This document shows positions 51,408 through 62,000 of a stretch of 64,000 nucleotides of DNA, piece by piece; position 1 is the first letter of the stretch; the number at the start of each line of letters is the position of its first letter. The stretch is from positions 1 through 64,000 of the forward strand of contig JABSSL010000034.1 of the NCBI GenBank assembly GCA_013214355.1, written 5' to 3'. A program made the translations under genes and the position numbers. The notes under the pieces are model-generated. The model had not been told where the DNA came from. It made no database searches and worked only from the letters and a program-made list of their open reading frames with translations. This DNA is from Saprospiraceae bacterium (GTDB lineage: Bacteria > Bacteroidota > Bacteroidia > Chitinophagales > Saprospiraceae).

Positions 51408-53363
51408 CTACTCCCATGGGACTTTAAGTTTATCGGTGCGAAAGGGCGGAACGGGAAGGCCATGTCCATCAAAAAGATCCAAGGAACCTGGATTATCTGC
51501 CCACGCGTACCGGACAAACAACGGAACAGGCACCTCTTTACTACGTAAGCGAATGGTATGCGCAGAAACCAACTGGGCCTCCGCCCAATGAAATTTTCCA
51601 TCTTCACCAGCTACAGCAAAGCCAGGAAGCTGTTCTGGAAGACTGCTCTGTAGACCCGCCCCCACCTCCGTGAAGCTCAGCAACAAAACTGAATCTAAGT
51701 TTTCGATGGCCTCCACCTGCGCACCTCCAAAGCTCAAGGGACGCTGCTCATCTAGTATTCTTGCTATTTGAGCACATCTTCCCCCGAGATCTCTTTTATT
51801 GGTCGGGTGGATATTATTCGTTGATCCTAGATCGATCTGTGAGACCAAGCCAATCTGGCGCCTGCGCAAAGGATAAGCTTGCGATTCGCGCAAGGTGGCC
51901 CAACCACTTTCCGCAGGATGCAAAAGGGGGGTTCGGAAATAGGGAAGCTGAACAATCAAAAAGGGAAAATCACCGATTTTCCATCGTTGGCGGTAATCGT
52001 CAACCAAATCCAGTAGTAGTTTCCGATAATGAAATGGATCGTTGAGATCGCTTTCTCCTTGATACCATAGGATTCCTCCAATCGTCAGTTGAGTTAGCGG
52101 ATGGACCATCGCATTGTAAACTAGACCAGGATAAGCATTAGGGCCTAAGGTGAGCGGCTTAGCAGGCAGTTCCGGAGTTCCCCATTGATATCGCCAGGAG
52201 CCCTCCAAAGGAAGGCTCCAATCCCCTTGAATGAGTTGAAGATCTTCAGGCTGCCCGAGGAAACCGCCAACGTAGCCATAATCTCTGATTTTTACGCTTA
52301 GCGTGTTTCTTCCCAGCTGCAGCTGTTCTTTAGACAGGGTATAGGTTCGAAAGGATCGAAAACTGAAGTTCTCCACTGGCAATTCAACCCCATTGAGGTA
52401 CACGGTTTCCTCATCATCTAGTACACCTAAAGAAAGTACTATATCTTGCTCCAGCTGTTCAGCTTTGAGCTCAAAATCCTTTTTAAACCAGACCACACCA
52501 TCAACCAACAAGGGGCCTCCCCGTTCCCATATTTCCGGGAGATTCATTTGAGGCCAATCCAAATCAGTAGTTGTTAAAGAAGCCCAGCCTTCCGATAAGC
52601 CTAGATCATATTGATCAAAACGCTCTCGCCAGGATAAAGCGGCATTGGCAAGACTATCCTGAACCTTATCTAGGTCGAGGCCCTCCATGGTGGCGAGGGT
52701 TGCAGCTAGACTAGAGTCCTTACGGAGTGCGTTGGGGCCCATCCAAGTTCGGATGCCCGTCGCCCCCCAAGATGCCTCGATGATACCGATGGGTACATTT
52801 TCCTGCGTCGATTTACTTTGGGCAAAATGAAAAGCCACACCTGAGAAGTCTCCTACCGTTTCAGCGGAGGCCCTTTGCCAACTCCCCCCGCTTAGCTGTT
52901 CCTCTGGCTGCATGGCCATGTCCTTCCGCACTTTGAAGTAACGTAAATTGGGGAAATCAATCTGCGTGCGCACCTGCTCATAACTATCAGTTTTCGACAA
53001 AGGCCATTCCATATTACTCTGGCCCATGCATAGCCACACTTCTCCTATCCAAACATCTTCCAGCTTCCGGTAACTAGTACTCCCCTTGATTTCTAAGCTA
53101 TAAGGCCCACCAACAGGAATTGACCCCATAGTGGCCATCCACTGTCCATTTTCATCTGCCCGGACCACCGTCACCCGATCCTCCATACTCACCCTCAACT
53201 GCTCACCAACCGGTGCCGTACCCCATATGCGTATAGGTCGATCTCGCTGCAGGACCATATGATCAGCAAAAAAAACAGGTAAATCAATTTGTGCTAGAAG
53301 AGGAAAATAAAAAAGAAGGGTTAGCCCAGTTACGGACCAAGCTTTTGGGAGGGAGATAAGCAT
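51408..53363 (-). CDS. Sialate O-acetylesterase
   Basis: A 651-residue secreted SGNH-type esterase that removes O-acetyl groups from sialic acid or related sugars. It begins with a signal peptide and the family start FFADHMVLQRDRPIRIWGTAPVGEQL. The nucleophile Ser lies in CMGQSNMEWPL. A jellyroll insertion (about 290-385) splits the catalytic domain. The catalytic Asp/His region is NNIHPTNKRDLGGR, with IHP in place of the more usual DIHP. The tail VPVPLFVRYAWADNPGSLDLFDGHGLPVPPFRTD is typical of the family. The substrate could be acetylated glycans from mucins or seaweeds, which the neighbouring GH92 gene also suggests. Confidence 0.92.
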   Translation of the reverse strand: MLISLPKAWSVTGLTLLFYFPLLAQIDLPVFFADHMVLQRDRPIRIWGTAPVGEQLRVSMEDRVTVVRADENGQWMATMGSIPVGGPYSLEIKGSTSYRKLEDVWIGEVWLCMGQSNMEWPLSKTDSYEQVRTQIDFPNLRYFKVRKDMAMQPEEQLSGGSWQRASAETVGDFSGVAFHFAQSKSTQENVPIGIIEASWGATGIRTWMGPNALRKDSSLAATLATMEGLDLDKVQDSLANAALSWRERFDQYDLGLSEGWASLTTTDLDWPQMNLPEIWERGGPLLVDGVVWFKKDFELKAEQLEQDIVLSLGVLDDEETVYLNGVELPVENFSFRSFRTYTLSKEQLQLGRNTLSVKIRDYGYVGGFLGQPEDLQLIQGDWSLPLEGSWRYQWGTPELPAKPLTLGPNAYPGLVYNAMVHPLTQLTIGGILWYQGESDLNDPFHYRKLLLDLVDDYRQRWKIGDFPFLIVQLPYFRTPLLHPAESGWATLRESQAYPLRRRQIGLVSQIDLGSTNNIHPTNKRDLGGRCAQIARILDEQRPLSFGGAQVEAIENLDSVLLLSFTEVGAGLQSSLPEQLPGFAVAGEDGKFHWAEAQLVSAHTIRLRSKEVPVPLFVRYAWADNPGSLDLFDGHGLPVPPFRTDKLKVPWE

Positions 53364-53445
53364 TGCTCACAGTGTTTTATGAGCCGAAAATAAGGATAGT
53401 TTTGAATTCTGGGAATAATTGAGCGCTGAAGTAGGTAAGAAATGT

Positions 53446-53480
53446 AAAGCCCCAGCAACAAAGCTGTCACTGGGGCTTTT
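53446..53480. terminator. Terminator after the thiolase gene
   Basis: AAAGCCCCAG (53446-53455) and CTGGGGCTTT (53470-53479) form a perfect stem with a T-run on the plus side and an A-run on the other, so it can act in both directions. Confidence 0.8.
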
Positions 53481-53499
53481 TTATCGTTTAGATATCAAT

Positions 53500-54678
53500 C
53501 TAGACTCTTTCGATGACGATAGCAGAAGCGCCACCACCGCCGTTGCAGAGTGTTGCCAAACCTACGTTGGCATCTTTCTGCTGCAGTACATTAGCTAGTG
53601 TAGCTATGATTCTAGAGCCTGAAGAGCCCAGTGGATGTCCGATAGAAACACCGCCACCCAATACATTCACTTTGTCTTCATCTATGCCCAATTCTTGATT
53701 GAAAGCCAAAGGAACAACCGCAAAAGCCTCATTGACCTCCCAGAAGTCAATGTCGCCAATATTCATACCCGCTCTTTTCAAAGCAGCTGGAGCAGCCTTA
53801 GTAGGTGCGGTGGTAAACCATTGTGGCTCATGCGCTGCATCCGCAAAGGATCTGATCTTAGCGATAGGGGTAAGTCCAAGCTCTTTTACCTTTTCGGCAC
53901 TAGCCAAGATCAAGGCAGAAGCACCATCATTTATTGTAGATGCATTGGCTGCAGTCACCGTTCCCCCCTTTGTAAAGGCAGGTCGCAGTGCTGGAATCTT
54001 TTCAAACTTTACCTTCTTATATTCCTCATCCTCTGTAATGGAGATGGGATCCCCTTTTCTTTGCGGCACACTTACGGCTACAATTTCGTCCTTGAAAGCA
54101 CCACTTTCAGTTGATTGTGCTGCCAACTTATAAGATCGCACCGCAAACCGATCCTGCTCTTCTCTAGAGATCGTATATTTCTCTGCGGTAGCATCAGCAC
54201 AAACGCCCATCGCATTGTGGTCGTAGGCGTCCTTTAACCCATCTCGACTCAATCCATCAATCAATGCTCCATCACCGAATTTATACCCAAATCGAGCTTT
54301 GGGTACATAATAGGGAATATTAGACATGCTCTCCATCCCGCCAGCAACAACTAGATCTGTCAATCCAAGCATGATACTCTGCGCACCAAACATCACTGCT
54401 TTCATACCGGAAGAACAAACCTTATTTACCGTTGTACAGGGTACTGTGTTGAGGATACCTGAACTCAGTGCAGCCTGACGAGCAGGAGCCTGCCCTAGAT
54501 TGGCAGAACAAACATTTCCCATAAACACTTCATCAACAGCCGTGGCAGCCACACCAGCTTTATCCAAAGCTCCAGTGATGGCAGCTGTTCCTAGCTGAGT
54601 AGCAGTCAGGCCAGCGAACATCCCGCCAAAGCTTCCCATGGGCGTTCGAACGGCAGAAACAATAAATACCTCTTTCAT
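53500..54678 (-). CDS. atoB: Acetyl-CoA acetyltransferase (thiolase)
   Basis: A 392-residue thiolase with the standard catalytic set: Cys88 (NKVCSSGMKA), His348 (IGHPLGSSG) and Cys378 (LCNGGGG). The reaction is the reversible condensation of two acetyl-CoA to acetoacetyl-CoA, or thiolysis in beta-oxidation; the length and motifs favour the biosynthetic/AtoB branch. It is cytoplasmic. It is monocistronic, with its own terminator and a -7 element (TACCTTTG, 54764-54757) on the minus strand. A GACCGATTGGTC palindrome in the leader may be a regulator site. Confidence 0.94.
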   Translation of the reverse strand: MKEVFIVSAVRTPMGSFGGMFAGLTATQLGTAAITGALDKAGVAATAVDEVFMGNVCSANLGQAPARQAALSSGILNTVPCTTVNKVCSSGMKAVMFGAQSIMLGLTDLVVAGGMESMSNIPYYVPKARFGYKFGDGALIDGLSRDGLKDAYDHNAMGVCADATAEKYTISREEQDRFAVRSYKLAAQSTESGAFKDEIVAVSVPQRKGDPISITEDEEYKKVKFEKIPALRPAFTKGGTVTAANASTINDGASALILASAEKVKELGLTPIAKIRSFADAAHEPQWFTTAPTKAAPAALKRAGMNIGDIDFWEVNEAFAVVPLAFNQELGIDEDKVNVLGGGVSIGHPLGSSGSRIIATLANVLQQKDANVGLATLCNGGGGASAIVIERV

Positions 54679-55010
54679 ATCTCTCTTTTTGATCCTTATT
54701 GGTTGTAATATTGGTTAGGTAAAAAAGACCGATTGGTCCATTTTTTGTTGTTTTGGCAAAGGTACTCAGCTAGTTTAGTAAATTCTAACAAAATCAGCCT
54801 TAAAAGTAGCCTTATTCGGATTGACAAAGAATGGGTTCCCGGTACTACCTTCTACAACAATTATAGAGGTACTTAGTTGATTGATAATGGATTGGGAAAT
54901 TGGTTTAGCTAGTGCCCGGACAAATTGACAATTCTACATTCACATCTCGCTGTCCCTCTTATCTACACTTGCCACGTCTAATCTAGCCAACCTATCTCCC
55001 TGTAGTAGAC
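54679..55010. other. Intergenic region with thiolase promoter and palindrome
   Basis: A 332-base gap between two minus-strand genes. It holds the thiolase -7 element and the GACCGATTGGTC palindrome. Nothing else is recognised. Confidence 0.45.
54727..54764 (-). promoter_or_regulatory. Thiolase leader: TetR-like palindrome and -7 element
   Basis: GACCGATTGGTC (54727-54738) is a near-perfect palindrome of a kind bound by some TetR-family regulators. The -7 element TACCTTTG lies at 54764-54757 on the minus strand; a clear TTG is 24 bp upstream, longer than usual. Confidence 0.4.
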
Positions 55011-58000
55011 TTAGCGCTCATATAACATTTTTCGGGTAGCCTGCCCCCAAAAGGTTTCCAGTTGGTAGTAATAGAGCCCGGGTGCGGATAATGCCACTTC
55101 CTCCGTGCTACGTCCTTCCGGATATCTAGCTGTTTTCTCCCATACGAGTTGACCTAGCTGATTGTATATCCGCAAACTGGCCAGACTCGACTTTGGTAAC
55201 TCGAAAGGAATCAAGGTCTTCTCATTGAAAGGATTAGGTCTATTCTGCAATAGGACAAATGATAAACTATTGGACGCTTCTAACCCAGTAAGCAAATCCA
55301 CTTTCAGGGCAACCGGCCCCTCTACCAATTCGGCATTAAAGGCAACGGCCGATAGATCGCGGGAATCAATGGCAATATGATCTCCCCGATCCACAATATC
55401 CGTTTTGGTGATAAATCTTAGGCCGAAAGCTAAGGAGCCATCGTCCAGGCTATGCGCATTCCCCAAGATATCCAGCCAGACAATTCGGATAATCCCCTCT
55501 CCTACCTTGGATAAACCAAAATGCTCTGCGCTCATACCCGGGACCTCTCCTAAAGTGATGCCTTGGAAATCGAGTGCAGCGGTATCATACATCAATTCCG
55601 TCTGGAAACCCACCAATTCCTCAAAGTTCTCCACTCTGAAATCCAGTCGGAAGGTGTCATTAGTAGCAACAAAACCATTTTTAAGCCGGAGAAATAGAGA
55701 GTCGGGCGGTGCTCCACCTCTAGCCGCATCCGCATTTCCACCCAAATCCCCGCGCTTTAAGCCATAAAAATCGGCACCTGAAATGTCTCCGTTCAAGTTT
55801 TCGAATGGAATGGAAGTGGGATGCCCAAAAGGAGTTTCTGGGGTGGCGAAATTATAGGACTGTGGCCAGAAGATCCAGTTGGAACAACCGTTATCCAATT
55901 GGGATTGCTCCCCCAATAACAAGGACTGCAAAGCCAGAACATCCTGCATATCCACAACTTCATTGCAGTCCAGATCACCAGCTAACAACTGATCCGGTAA
56001 CACCAGCGTCCGACTAGCATTCAAATACTGGGAAAGTCGAATTACATCCGCTACATCTAAACCATTCAGTACGCCTTCTTCCTTTTCTGGCCTAACTTCA
56101 TAGCTAAACCCTTCGAATAACTGTATGAATTGATACTCACCATCCATATTCGAGCTGGCTTGTCTTTGCCCTTCCACAGAAGTCAAATCGACCGCTGCTG
56201 CAACAATAGGCAGCACGGCTGTTAGCCTTGGAGAGGTTTCTACTGTCCCTGTGATATTGTACCAATCGGGTGTTTGCACCGCCTGGCACTCTTGAGTGGT
56301 ATTACAACCATTCTCCGCAATTAAGCAGACCAAGTAGGTACCTGGCTCTTGATACAGGTGGGTTGGATTTAAGTCGGTAGAGGTAGTGGAATCACCAAAG
56401 TCCCAATAGAAACTATCGGCGTTCTGCACGTTACCCGTAAAGCTATAGGTAAGTTCATCACCTGTATGAGTAAAGTTAAGTTCTGGCAAATCTCCAATAT
56501 TTCCAATTATCACCCGAGCCGTATCTTGACAAGACGTTCCGTTACTCGTTGAAGTAGCTGTGATCGTGACATTATATACCCCCGCAAACATTTCCGCTGG
56601 ATTAATTTCAGCGCTTGGGCCATCCCATGCAAAGGAATAAGCATAGTTGGTATTGTTTGAGATGAATTCAGCACTACCCACACCAAAACGACAGGTGTCA
56701 GGAATAGTGCTCCACTCATAATTTAAGGGATCATAACTCCGCGTTTCTATCTGAACATACTGACAACCATCCGCTTCCTCCTCAATACTAGTAAGCACTC
56801 CTGCCAGCCCTTCATCACAAACAAAAGTGGTAATGTAGGTAGTATCTAATCTAAGATTCGTCCGTGTGCTAATGATACTATCGCAGCCAAATTCATCAAT
56901 TAAGGTGTTGAGCACTAAGCCGGTATCTTGCGGATTACAACTACTTAGCTGTAGGTAAGTGGTCTCATTAGGGAGCAGAATTGTTTCTGTCACCAGGATC
57001 TCGTCACAACCATTGGCCAGTCGAATCACAGAATTGGTATAAATAGTAACTCTATCAGTCAATGTGGAATCACACTCGAAGAGCTGCTGATAGCTCGTAT
57101 CTACCTGAACGGTAATGGTGGTGATCACCATACTATCACAGCCGAAGGGATCAGGGAAAACAGCGATAGTCTCGCTTGGTGCATCAGCCTGGCAAGAGAT
57201 AGCGCTTGCATAGGTAGTATCCACGCAATTAATGGGATCAATTAATAGCTGTACGGGAGCTTCTAGCAGGTTGGCATCAAAAGCCTTAGCTCCCAGCTCC
57301 GCCTCATTGATCGTTAGATGTTCACCTCGATCAATGATGCCTTGTTCAGCTATAAACTGCAATCCAAAAGCCACTTCTTCATCTGGTAAGCTATGAGATT
57401 GCCCTGTGAAATCGAGCCAAGTAAGACGAAGCTCTCCCTCATCCACCCCGCTCAATCCAAAGTTATCTTCGCTTAGGCCGGGCACGGCTCCTACATCTAC
57501 TCCTTGAAAATGCAAGGCATTGGTATCAAAATCCAATTGGAATTGGAAGCCTACTAAATCCGTAAAGTTTCGGCTGTGGAAATCTACGGTTACGGTGTCA
57601 CCAATATTGAGCGGATCATTGTCTAATCTAAAGAAGAGCGTATCTGGACCAACAAGAGAGGTATCAACCGGTAACTGCCCACTAAGGTCTCCTCGTTTTA
57701 CTGCATAAAAATCCAGACCAGATGTATCCGCATAAACAGGTGGTAGGAATATTCGATCAGGATGTCCAAAGGGATCATCTGGGTCAGGAAATTCATAGGC
57801 TTGTGGCCAGTAAATCCAAGATGTACTAGTATCTGGAAAATTACTTTCTATTCCTAAAAGCCTCTGAAGTAGCAACTCTTGATCCGTAATATCGACTGAA
57901 TTATCTGCATTAATATCTGCTGCCAGGATTCCAGCAGGAGCATCCAAGAGTCTTTCGTCGTTTAAGTGTTGGTGAAGTAGCAATAGATCCGCAATATCAA

Positions 58001-58847
58001 GATCCTCAAGATCCAAAACCTCTGCGCTAGGCTGGATTGAAGCTTGAAATCCCTCAAATTGTTTACGGAATAAATATGCTCCATTTGTATCAGTAAAGGT
58101 TTCTCGACTACGCCTGTATTGAGAACCGAACCTGCTAATCATTGTAGACTTTGGGATAGTTTCTGGGGGTCCTATGCCTGGGTATTTTGAAACTTTGCCT
58201 GCAGCTCGATGCCAATAATAAGGCCTAGGGAAAACACCTGGAATAATTTCTGTATCACATGATCTATAGATTTCAAATGAAACTGCATATGTTCCTGTAT
58301 CTGGATACTCATATTTGACGTAAACACGACTGTCCAAATCTCCCCTTTGAAAAAGGGTATCATCCCCGTTTCCGTAATCGATTAGAACACCAAAATCCTC
58401 ATAATCAAACAAAAGTACAACAACATAATCTAAACCATGTACCAGTGTAATCGGGCCCCTTCTATTTTCAACTCTTGCAAAGATATTCAGTACAGTTCCA
58501 CTTGGGTAAGCCGGTGGACCAACGTTGATATTGTAAGTGCCTGTAGAGTCAATAAGTATCCCAAAAATTGTATCAGGCACACATAGAATGGTGTCCGGCA
58601 GAAAAATCGTATCCCCCATTAAGGAAGCCGGTTTCATATTACGCAGCTCATTAGCGCTCCAATCCGCTGAACTTGGCTCGACTTCCAGCTTCTTATTTAT
58701 CCTGCTGTTGTCCCCCTCATTGGATGGATTAGCATGTATCTGAAGAAGCTTTTCTAAGTTAAGGGCTGCTGGAAGGTCAAAGTAATCTGTTGCATGAGCG
58801 AATGAGGATAAGCTAAAAACCAATAGAAGAATAAAAGAAAATCTCAT
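55011..58847 (-). CDS. Giant T9SS surface protein with dockerin-like, PKD and cohesin-like modules (paralogue A)
   Basis: An exported protein of 1278 residues. In order: signal peptide; beta-rich N region; dockerin-like module (about 278-335, calcium loop ADINADNSVDITDQEL); cohesin-like module (403-537); a Cys-rich region with DTTY and CDSM/CDSI repeats (540-705); PKD domain (785-858, WDFGDSTTSTDLNPTHLY); a second dockerin-like module (926-985, GDLDCNEVVDMQDVLAL); a second cohesin-like module (1050-1185); and a T9SS sorting domain (1195-1278, QNRPNPFNEK...LRIYNQLGQLV). Dockerin and cohesin elements normally bind each other in different chains, so having both in one chain suggests self-assembly. 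The cohesin assignments are inference from module order and style. Confidence 0.85.
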   Translation of the reverse strand: MRFSFILLLVFSLSSFAHATDYFDLPAALNLEKLLQIHANPSNEGDNSRINKKLEVEPSSADWSANELRNMKPASLMGDTIFLPDTILCVPDTIFGILIDSTGTYNINVGPPAYPSGTVLNIFARVENRRGPITLVHGLDYVVVLLFDYEDFGVLIDYGNGDDTLFQRGDLDSRVYVKYEYPDTGTYAVSFEIYRSCDTEIIPGVFPRPYYWHRAAGKVSKYPGIGPPETIPKSTMISRFGSQYRRSRETFTDTNGAYLFRKQFEGFQASIQPSAEVLDLEDLDIADLLLLHQHLNDERLLDAPAGILAADINADNSVDITDQELLLQRLLGIESNFPDTSTSWIYWPQAYEFPDPDDPFGHPDRIFLPPVYADTSGLDFYAVKRGDLSGQLPVDTSLVGPDTLFFRLDNDPLNIGDTVTVDFHSRNFTDLVGFQFQLDFDTNALHFQGVDVGAVPGLSEDNFGLSGVDEGELRLTWLDFTGQSHSLPDEEVAFGLQFIAEQGIIDRGEHLTINEAELGAKAFDANLLEAPVQLLIDPINCVDTTYASAISCQADAPSETIAVFPDPFGCDSMVITTITVQVDTSYQQLFECDSTLTDRVTIYTNSVIRLANGCDEILVTETILLPNETTYLQLSSCNPQDTGLVLNTLIDEFGCDSIISTRTNLRLDTTYITTFVCDEGLAGVLTSIEEEADGCQYVQIETRSYDPLNYEWSTIPDTCRFGVGSAEFISNNTNYAYSFAWDGPSAEINPAEMFAGVYNVTITATSTSNGTSCQDTARVIIGNIGDLPELNFTHTGDELTYSFTGNVQNADSFYWDFGDSTTSTDLNPTHLYQEPGTYLVCLIAENGCNTTQECQAVQTPDWYNITGTVETSPRLTAVLPIVAAAVDLTSVEGQRQASSNMDGEYQFIQLFEGFSYEVRPEKEEGVLNGLDVADVIRLSQYLNASRTLVLPDQLLAGDLDCNEVVDMQDVLALQSLLLGEQSQLDNGCSNWIFWPQSYNFATPETPFGHPTSIPFENLNGDISGADFYGLKRGDLGGNADAARGGAPPDSLFLRLKNGFVATNDTFRLDFRVENFEELVGFQTELMYDTAALDFQGITLGEVPGMSAEHFGLSKVGEGIIRIVWLDILGNAHSLDDGSLAFGLRFITKTDIVDRGDHIAIDSRDLSAVAFNAELVEGPVALKVDLLTGLEASNSLSFVLLQNRPNPFNEKTLIPFELPKSSLASLRIYNQLGQLVWEKTARYPEGRSTEEVALSAPGLYYYQLETFWGQATRKMLYER
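55567..55691 (-). repeat. 125-bp segment almost identical to 59567-59691
   Basis: One mismatch (55635 versus 59635) in 125 bases, while flanking sequence of the same module is clearly more diverged. It codes for the start of the second cohesin-like module. Confidence 0.85.
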
Positions 58848-58896
58848 TTAGGGTCAGAATTGAGGTTAAGTTATCTTTTTTAAGGATCCCTGGTAA

Positions 58897-58965
58897 AACC
58901 AAGGAATCTATGTAGATGATCTCTAAGCCTACCAATAGGTAACCACCAGATAGGCAGTTTCAATA
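58897..58965. repeat. Intergenic repeat copy 1
   Basis: Similar to 63182-63252, with shared blocks AGATGAT, CTACC.ATAGGTAACCA and CAGTTTCAA. It lies upstream of paralogue A. Confidence 0.6.
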
Positions 58966-59007
58966 ATTATTTGATTCAAATTTGGTGGAATGGGCACATC
59001 ATGTGCC

Positions 59008-62000
59008 TCATGGATTTACCAGGAGCATCTTTTTAGTCGCTTGCCCCCATGGAGTATCCAAACTATAGTAAAACAAGCCACTTCCAGATAAAGTAACTTC
59101 TTCCATACTCCGCCCACTTGGATAGCTTGCTGATTTCATCCAAACTAATTGTCCCAGTTGGTTGTATATTCGTAAAGTTGCTCTTGCCGATCCAGGGATT
59201 TCAAAAGGGATTCTGGTTTTTCCATTGAAGGGGTTTGGCTGGTTTTGAAATAGGGTAAACGCTTGTCTTGTCGAATGTTCCAAGGTGGTAAGGAGCCCGA
59301 CTTTAAGGGCTACCAGCCCCTCTACCAATTCCGAATTGAATGAAAGAGCTGACAAGTCGCGAGTATTAAGGGCAATATGATCTCGTCTATCCACAATATC
59401 CGTTTTGGCACGGAGGCTCAGGCCAAAAGCAAGGCTGCCATCTTCCAAACTATGGGCATTCCCCAAAATGTCTAGCCATACCACTCGGATAATTCCCTCT
59501 CCCACCTTAGATAAGCCGAAATGCTCCGTGCTCATGCCCGGCACTTCTCCCACAATAAAACCCTGAAAATCGAGTGCAGCGGTATCATACATCAATTCCG
59601 TCTGGAAACCCACCAATTCCTCAAAGTTCTCCACGCTGAAATCCAGTCGGAAGGTGTCATTAGTAGCAACAAAACCATTTTTAAGCCGGAGGAAGAGGGA
59701 ATCTGGCGGGCTCGAGCCTCTCGCGGCAGAAGCATTCCCCCCGATATCACCTCGTTTCACCCCATAAAAGTCCAAGCCTGATGTATCGGCTTGAATACTG
59801 TCAATGGCAATAACAACTGGATGATCAAAGGGATTAGAGGCATCTTCTAAGGCGAAGTATTGTGGCCAAAATATCCAACTGGAGCAGCTATCGGGAAATA
59901 CCTGACCCGGTTCCAGGAGAAATCTGCGAAGCGCTAAAAGATCTTGATCGGTAATTATCGTATCACAATCTAGATCAGCTGCTAATAATTGTGCTGAGAA
60001 GCTGATTGGGGAAGAACCATTTAGATGTCGGGAAAGGCGAATCAAATCCGCAATATCAAGTCCATTTACTGGGTCATCATTCTTGAAGGGCTGTAGAGCA
60101 AAGCTGGTATATGCCCAAAAATCCATGAAGTGGTATGAACCATCTGGGCCTGTTACTTGATCCGGATTAGTGCTCTCGACAGTATTCGCTGACACCTGTA
60201 CCCCAGAGATTCCTTCCATATTGTCAGCCCATGGTCCAGTTTCTATATATCCCATTGCCAGATAGCGATCAGGGACTGTCACTGCTTGGAACAGAACCGT
60301 AATCGTATCACAGGGGCTAGAAATCGTCACTTTGGGCTGATAAATCCCTGCTTCAGCATAAACATGGGTCGTTGTTCGCTCTGAACTGGTTTGACCGTCG
60401 CCAAAGTCAATTAGTACTTGCTCATCCAAGAGGTTTCCAACCGTAAAAGTGTAAGTATCTAGATCTCCCGCTACGGATAGATCAGCCTGGATACTATCCC
60501 TGATCGTAACGAGTAGTCGGGTGGTTCTACTTTCGCAAAACTGAGGCGGGCCCAAAGTCACTGCATAGGTACCCGAGGATTCTATCCATTGATTGAAAAT
60601 AAATCCAGGTTCGCAAATGGTCGTATCAATTTGTGCAGGAGCACTAGGTTGGCTCATAATTTGAATCACTAGGGTTGTATCTATATAACACCCTCCTTCT
60701 GTTTCCACGAAATAGCCGAAAGGATGATCCCCTGCTGGTAGCAGGCCTTCTAAAGAGATACTATCTTGATATATGTCACTTTCAGTGTTTAACCATCCTT
60801 GCTGGATAATTGTCCCCGTGGAAGGTTCAGAAAAACGAATACTCCAATCGAACAAGAAGCCATTATCGTAGTCCCATAAATCTTGAATGGAAAGTTGCCA
60901 TGTACCATTTACTAGAGAAGATTCAAAGGCTTGAAAGTTCCCGTGTGGTAGGTAATCGTCGGCTGGAATAGTCAGCATATCTGGTTCAGTATCTGAGAAT
61001 TCCGTCATCGTTTGTGTTGCCGCCATAGTCCAGCAATATTGATACCCTACGCCAGGACCTTCCACCCAAATAGGTTCGCCTAGACGATGTCCACTATTAA
61101 TAAACCGTTGAGCTTGTAAAACAACCCGACTTCCATTGGGAGCTGTTACAAAGATTTCCAAGTCGTACATGTGGGAATGTTCAATTGTAAGGCATATTTC
61201 ATCAACCCCTCCAAGATCCATGACCTGAGTAGTAGTTCCATACCCTTTGATTGCTAGCATGGATTTTGTCTCTAAGTTTAGTCCATCACCAATAATCGAA
61301 GGAGAATCGAAGTTCAAGGAATCTATTCTTGCGCCATCCAATGCCTTAAATTGCTCGCCATATCTCATTTCAACCGTATCACCAAAGCAAAAAGTCAAAT
61401 CTTCTACTAAGAATTCAAGTTCTTGAAAAACTACTTTGTGGAATAAGAGGGTGTCACAAGCTGTCTCGGACATAAGTGTATCAACTAAGAGTGTAGATGC
61501 TGTGATGGAATTCCCTAGTAGTTCTATAGTATCTCCTGGACAAGCGAAGGTAGTTTCCGTTCTTTCCAACATTTCTCCAAATTGAGCGAGGTAAAAATAA
61601 GCGGTATCGCATATCCCTCCATTTGTATTTACCTGATAAACTGCGCTTTCAGTAAAAAAGGTATCTAATACAAAAAGGGTGTCACCACTGCACAGATAAT
61701 GCTGATAATAGATAGAATCTACGGAAGAGCGCGACCATCTGATGGTATGATTAGTGATGCTATCACAACCTTCTATAGTAGTATTATATTCCTCAATTTT
61801 AGCAGGACCTGTTATCAAATCACCTCCTATCAGTAAAGTGTCACCTGGACAGATTTCGTGCGTTACCTCTGCTTCTTCTCTAATTTTGTAAGCTTGAAAC
61901 TGGTAAAAAGTATCAATGGGAGCATAAGGCTCCGTAATTCGAGTGAAGTAGGCTCCTCCTTCCGTGATCTCTAATTCTCCTACCCGAAGCGTATCACAAA

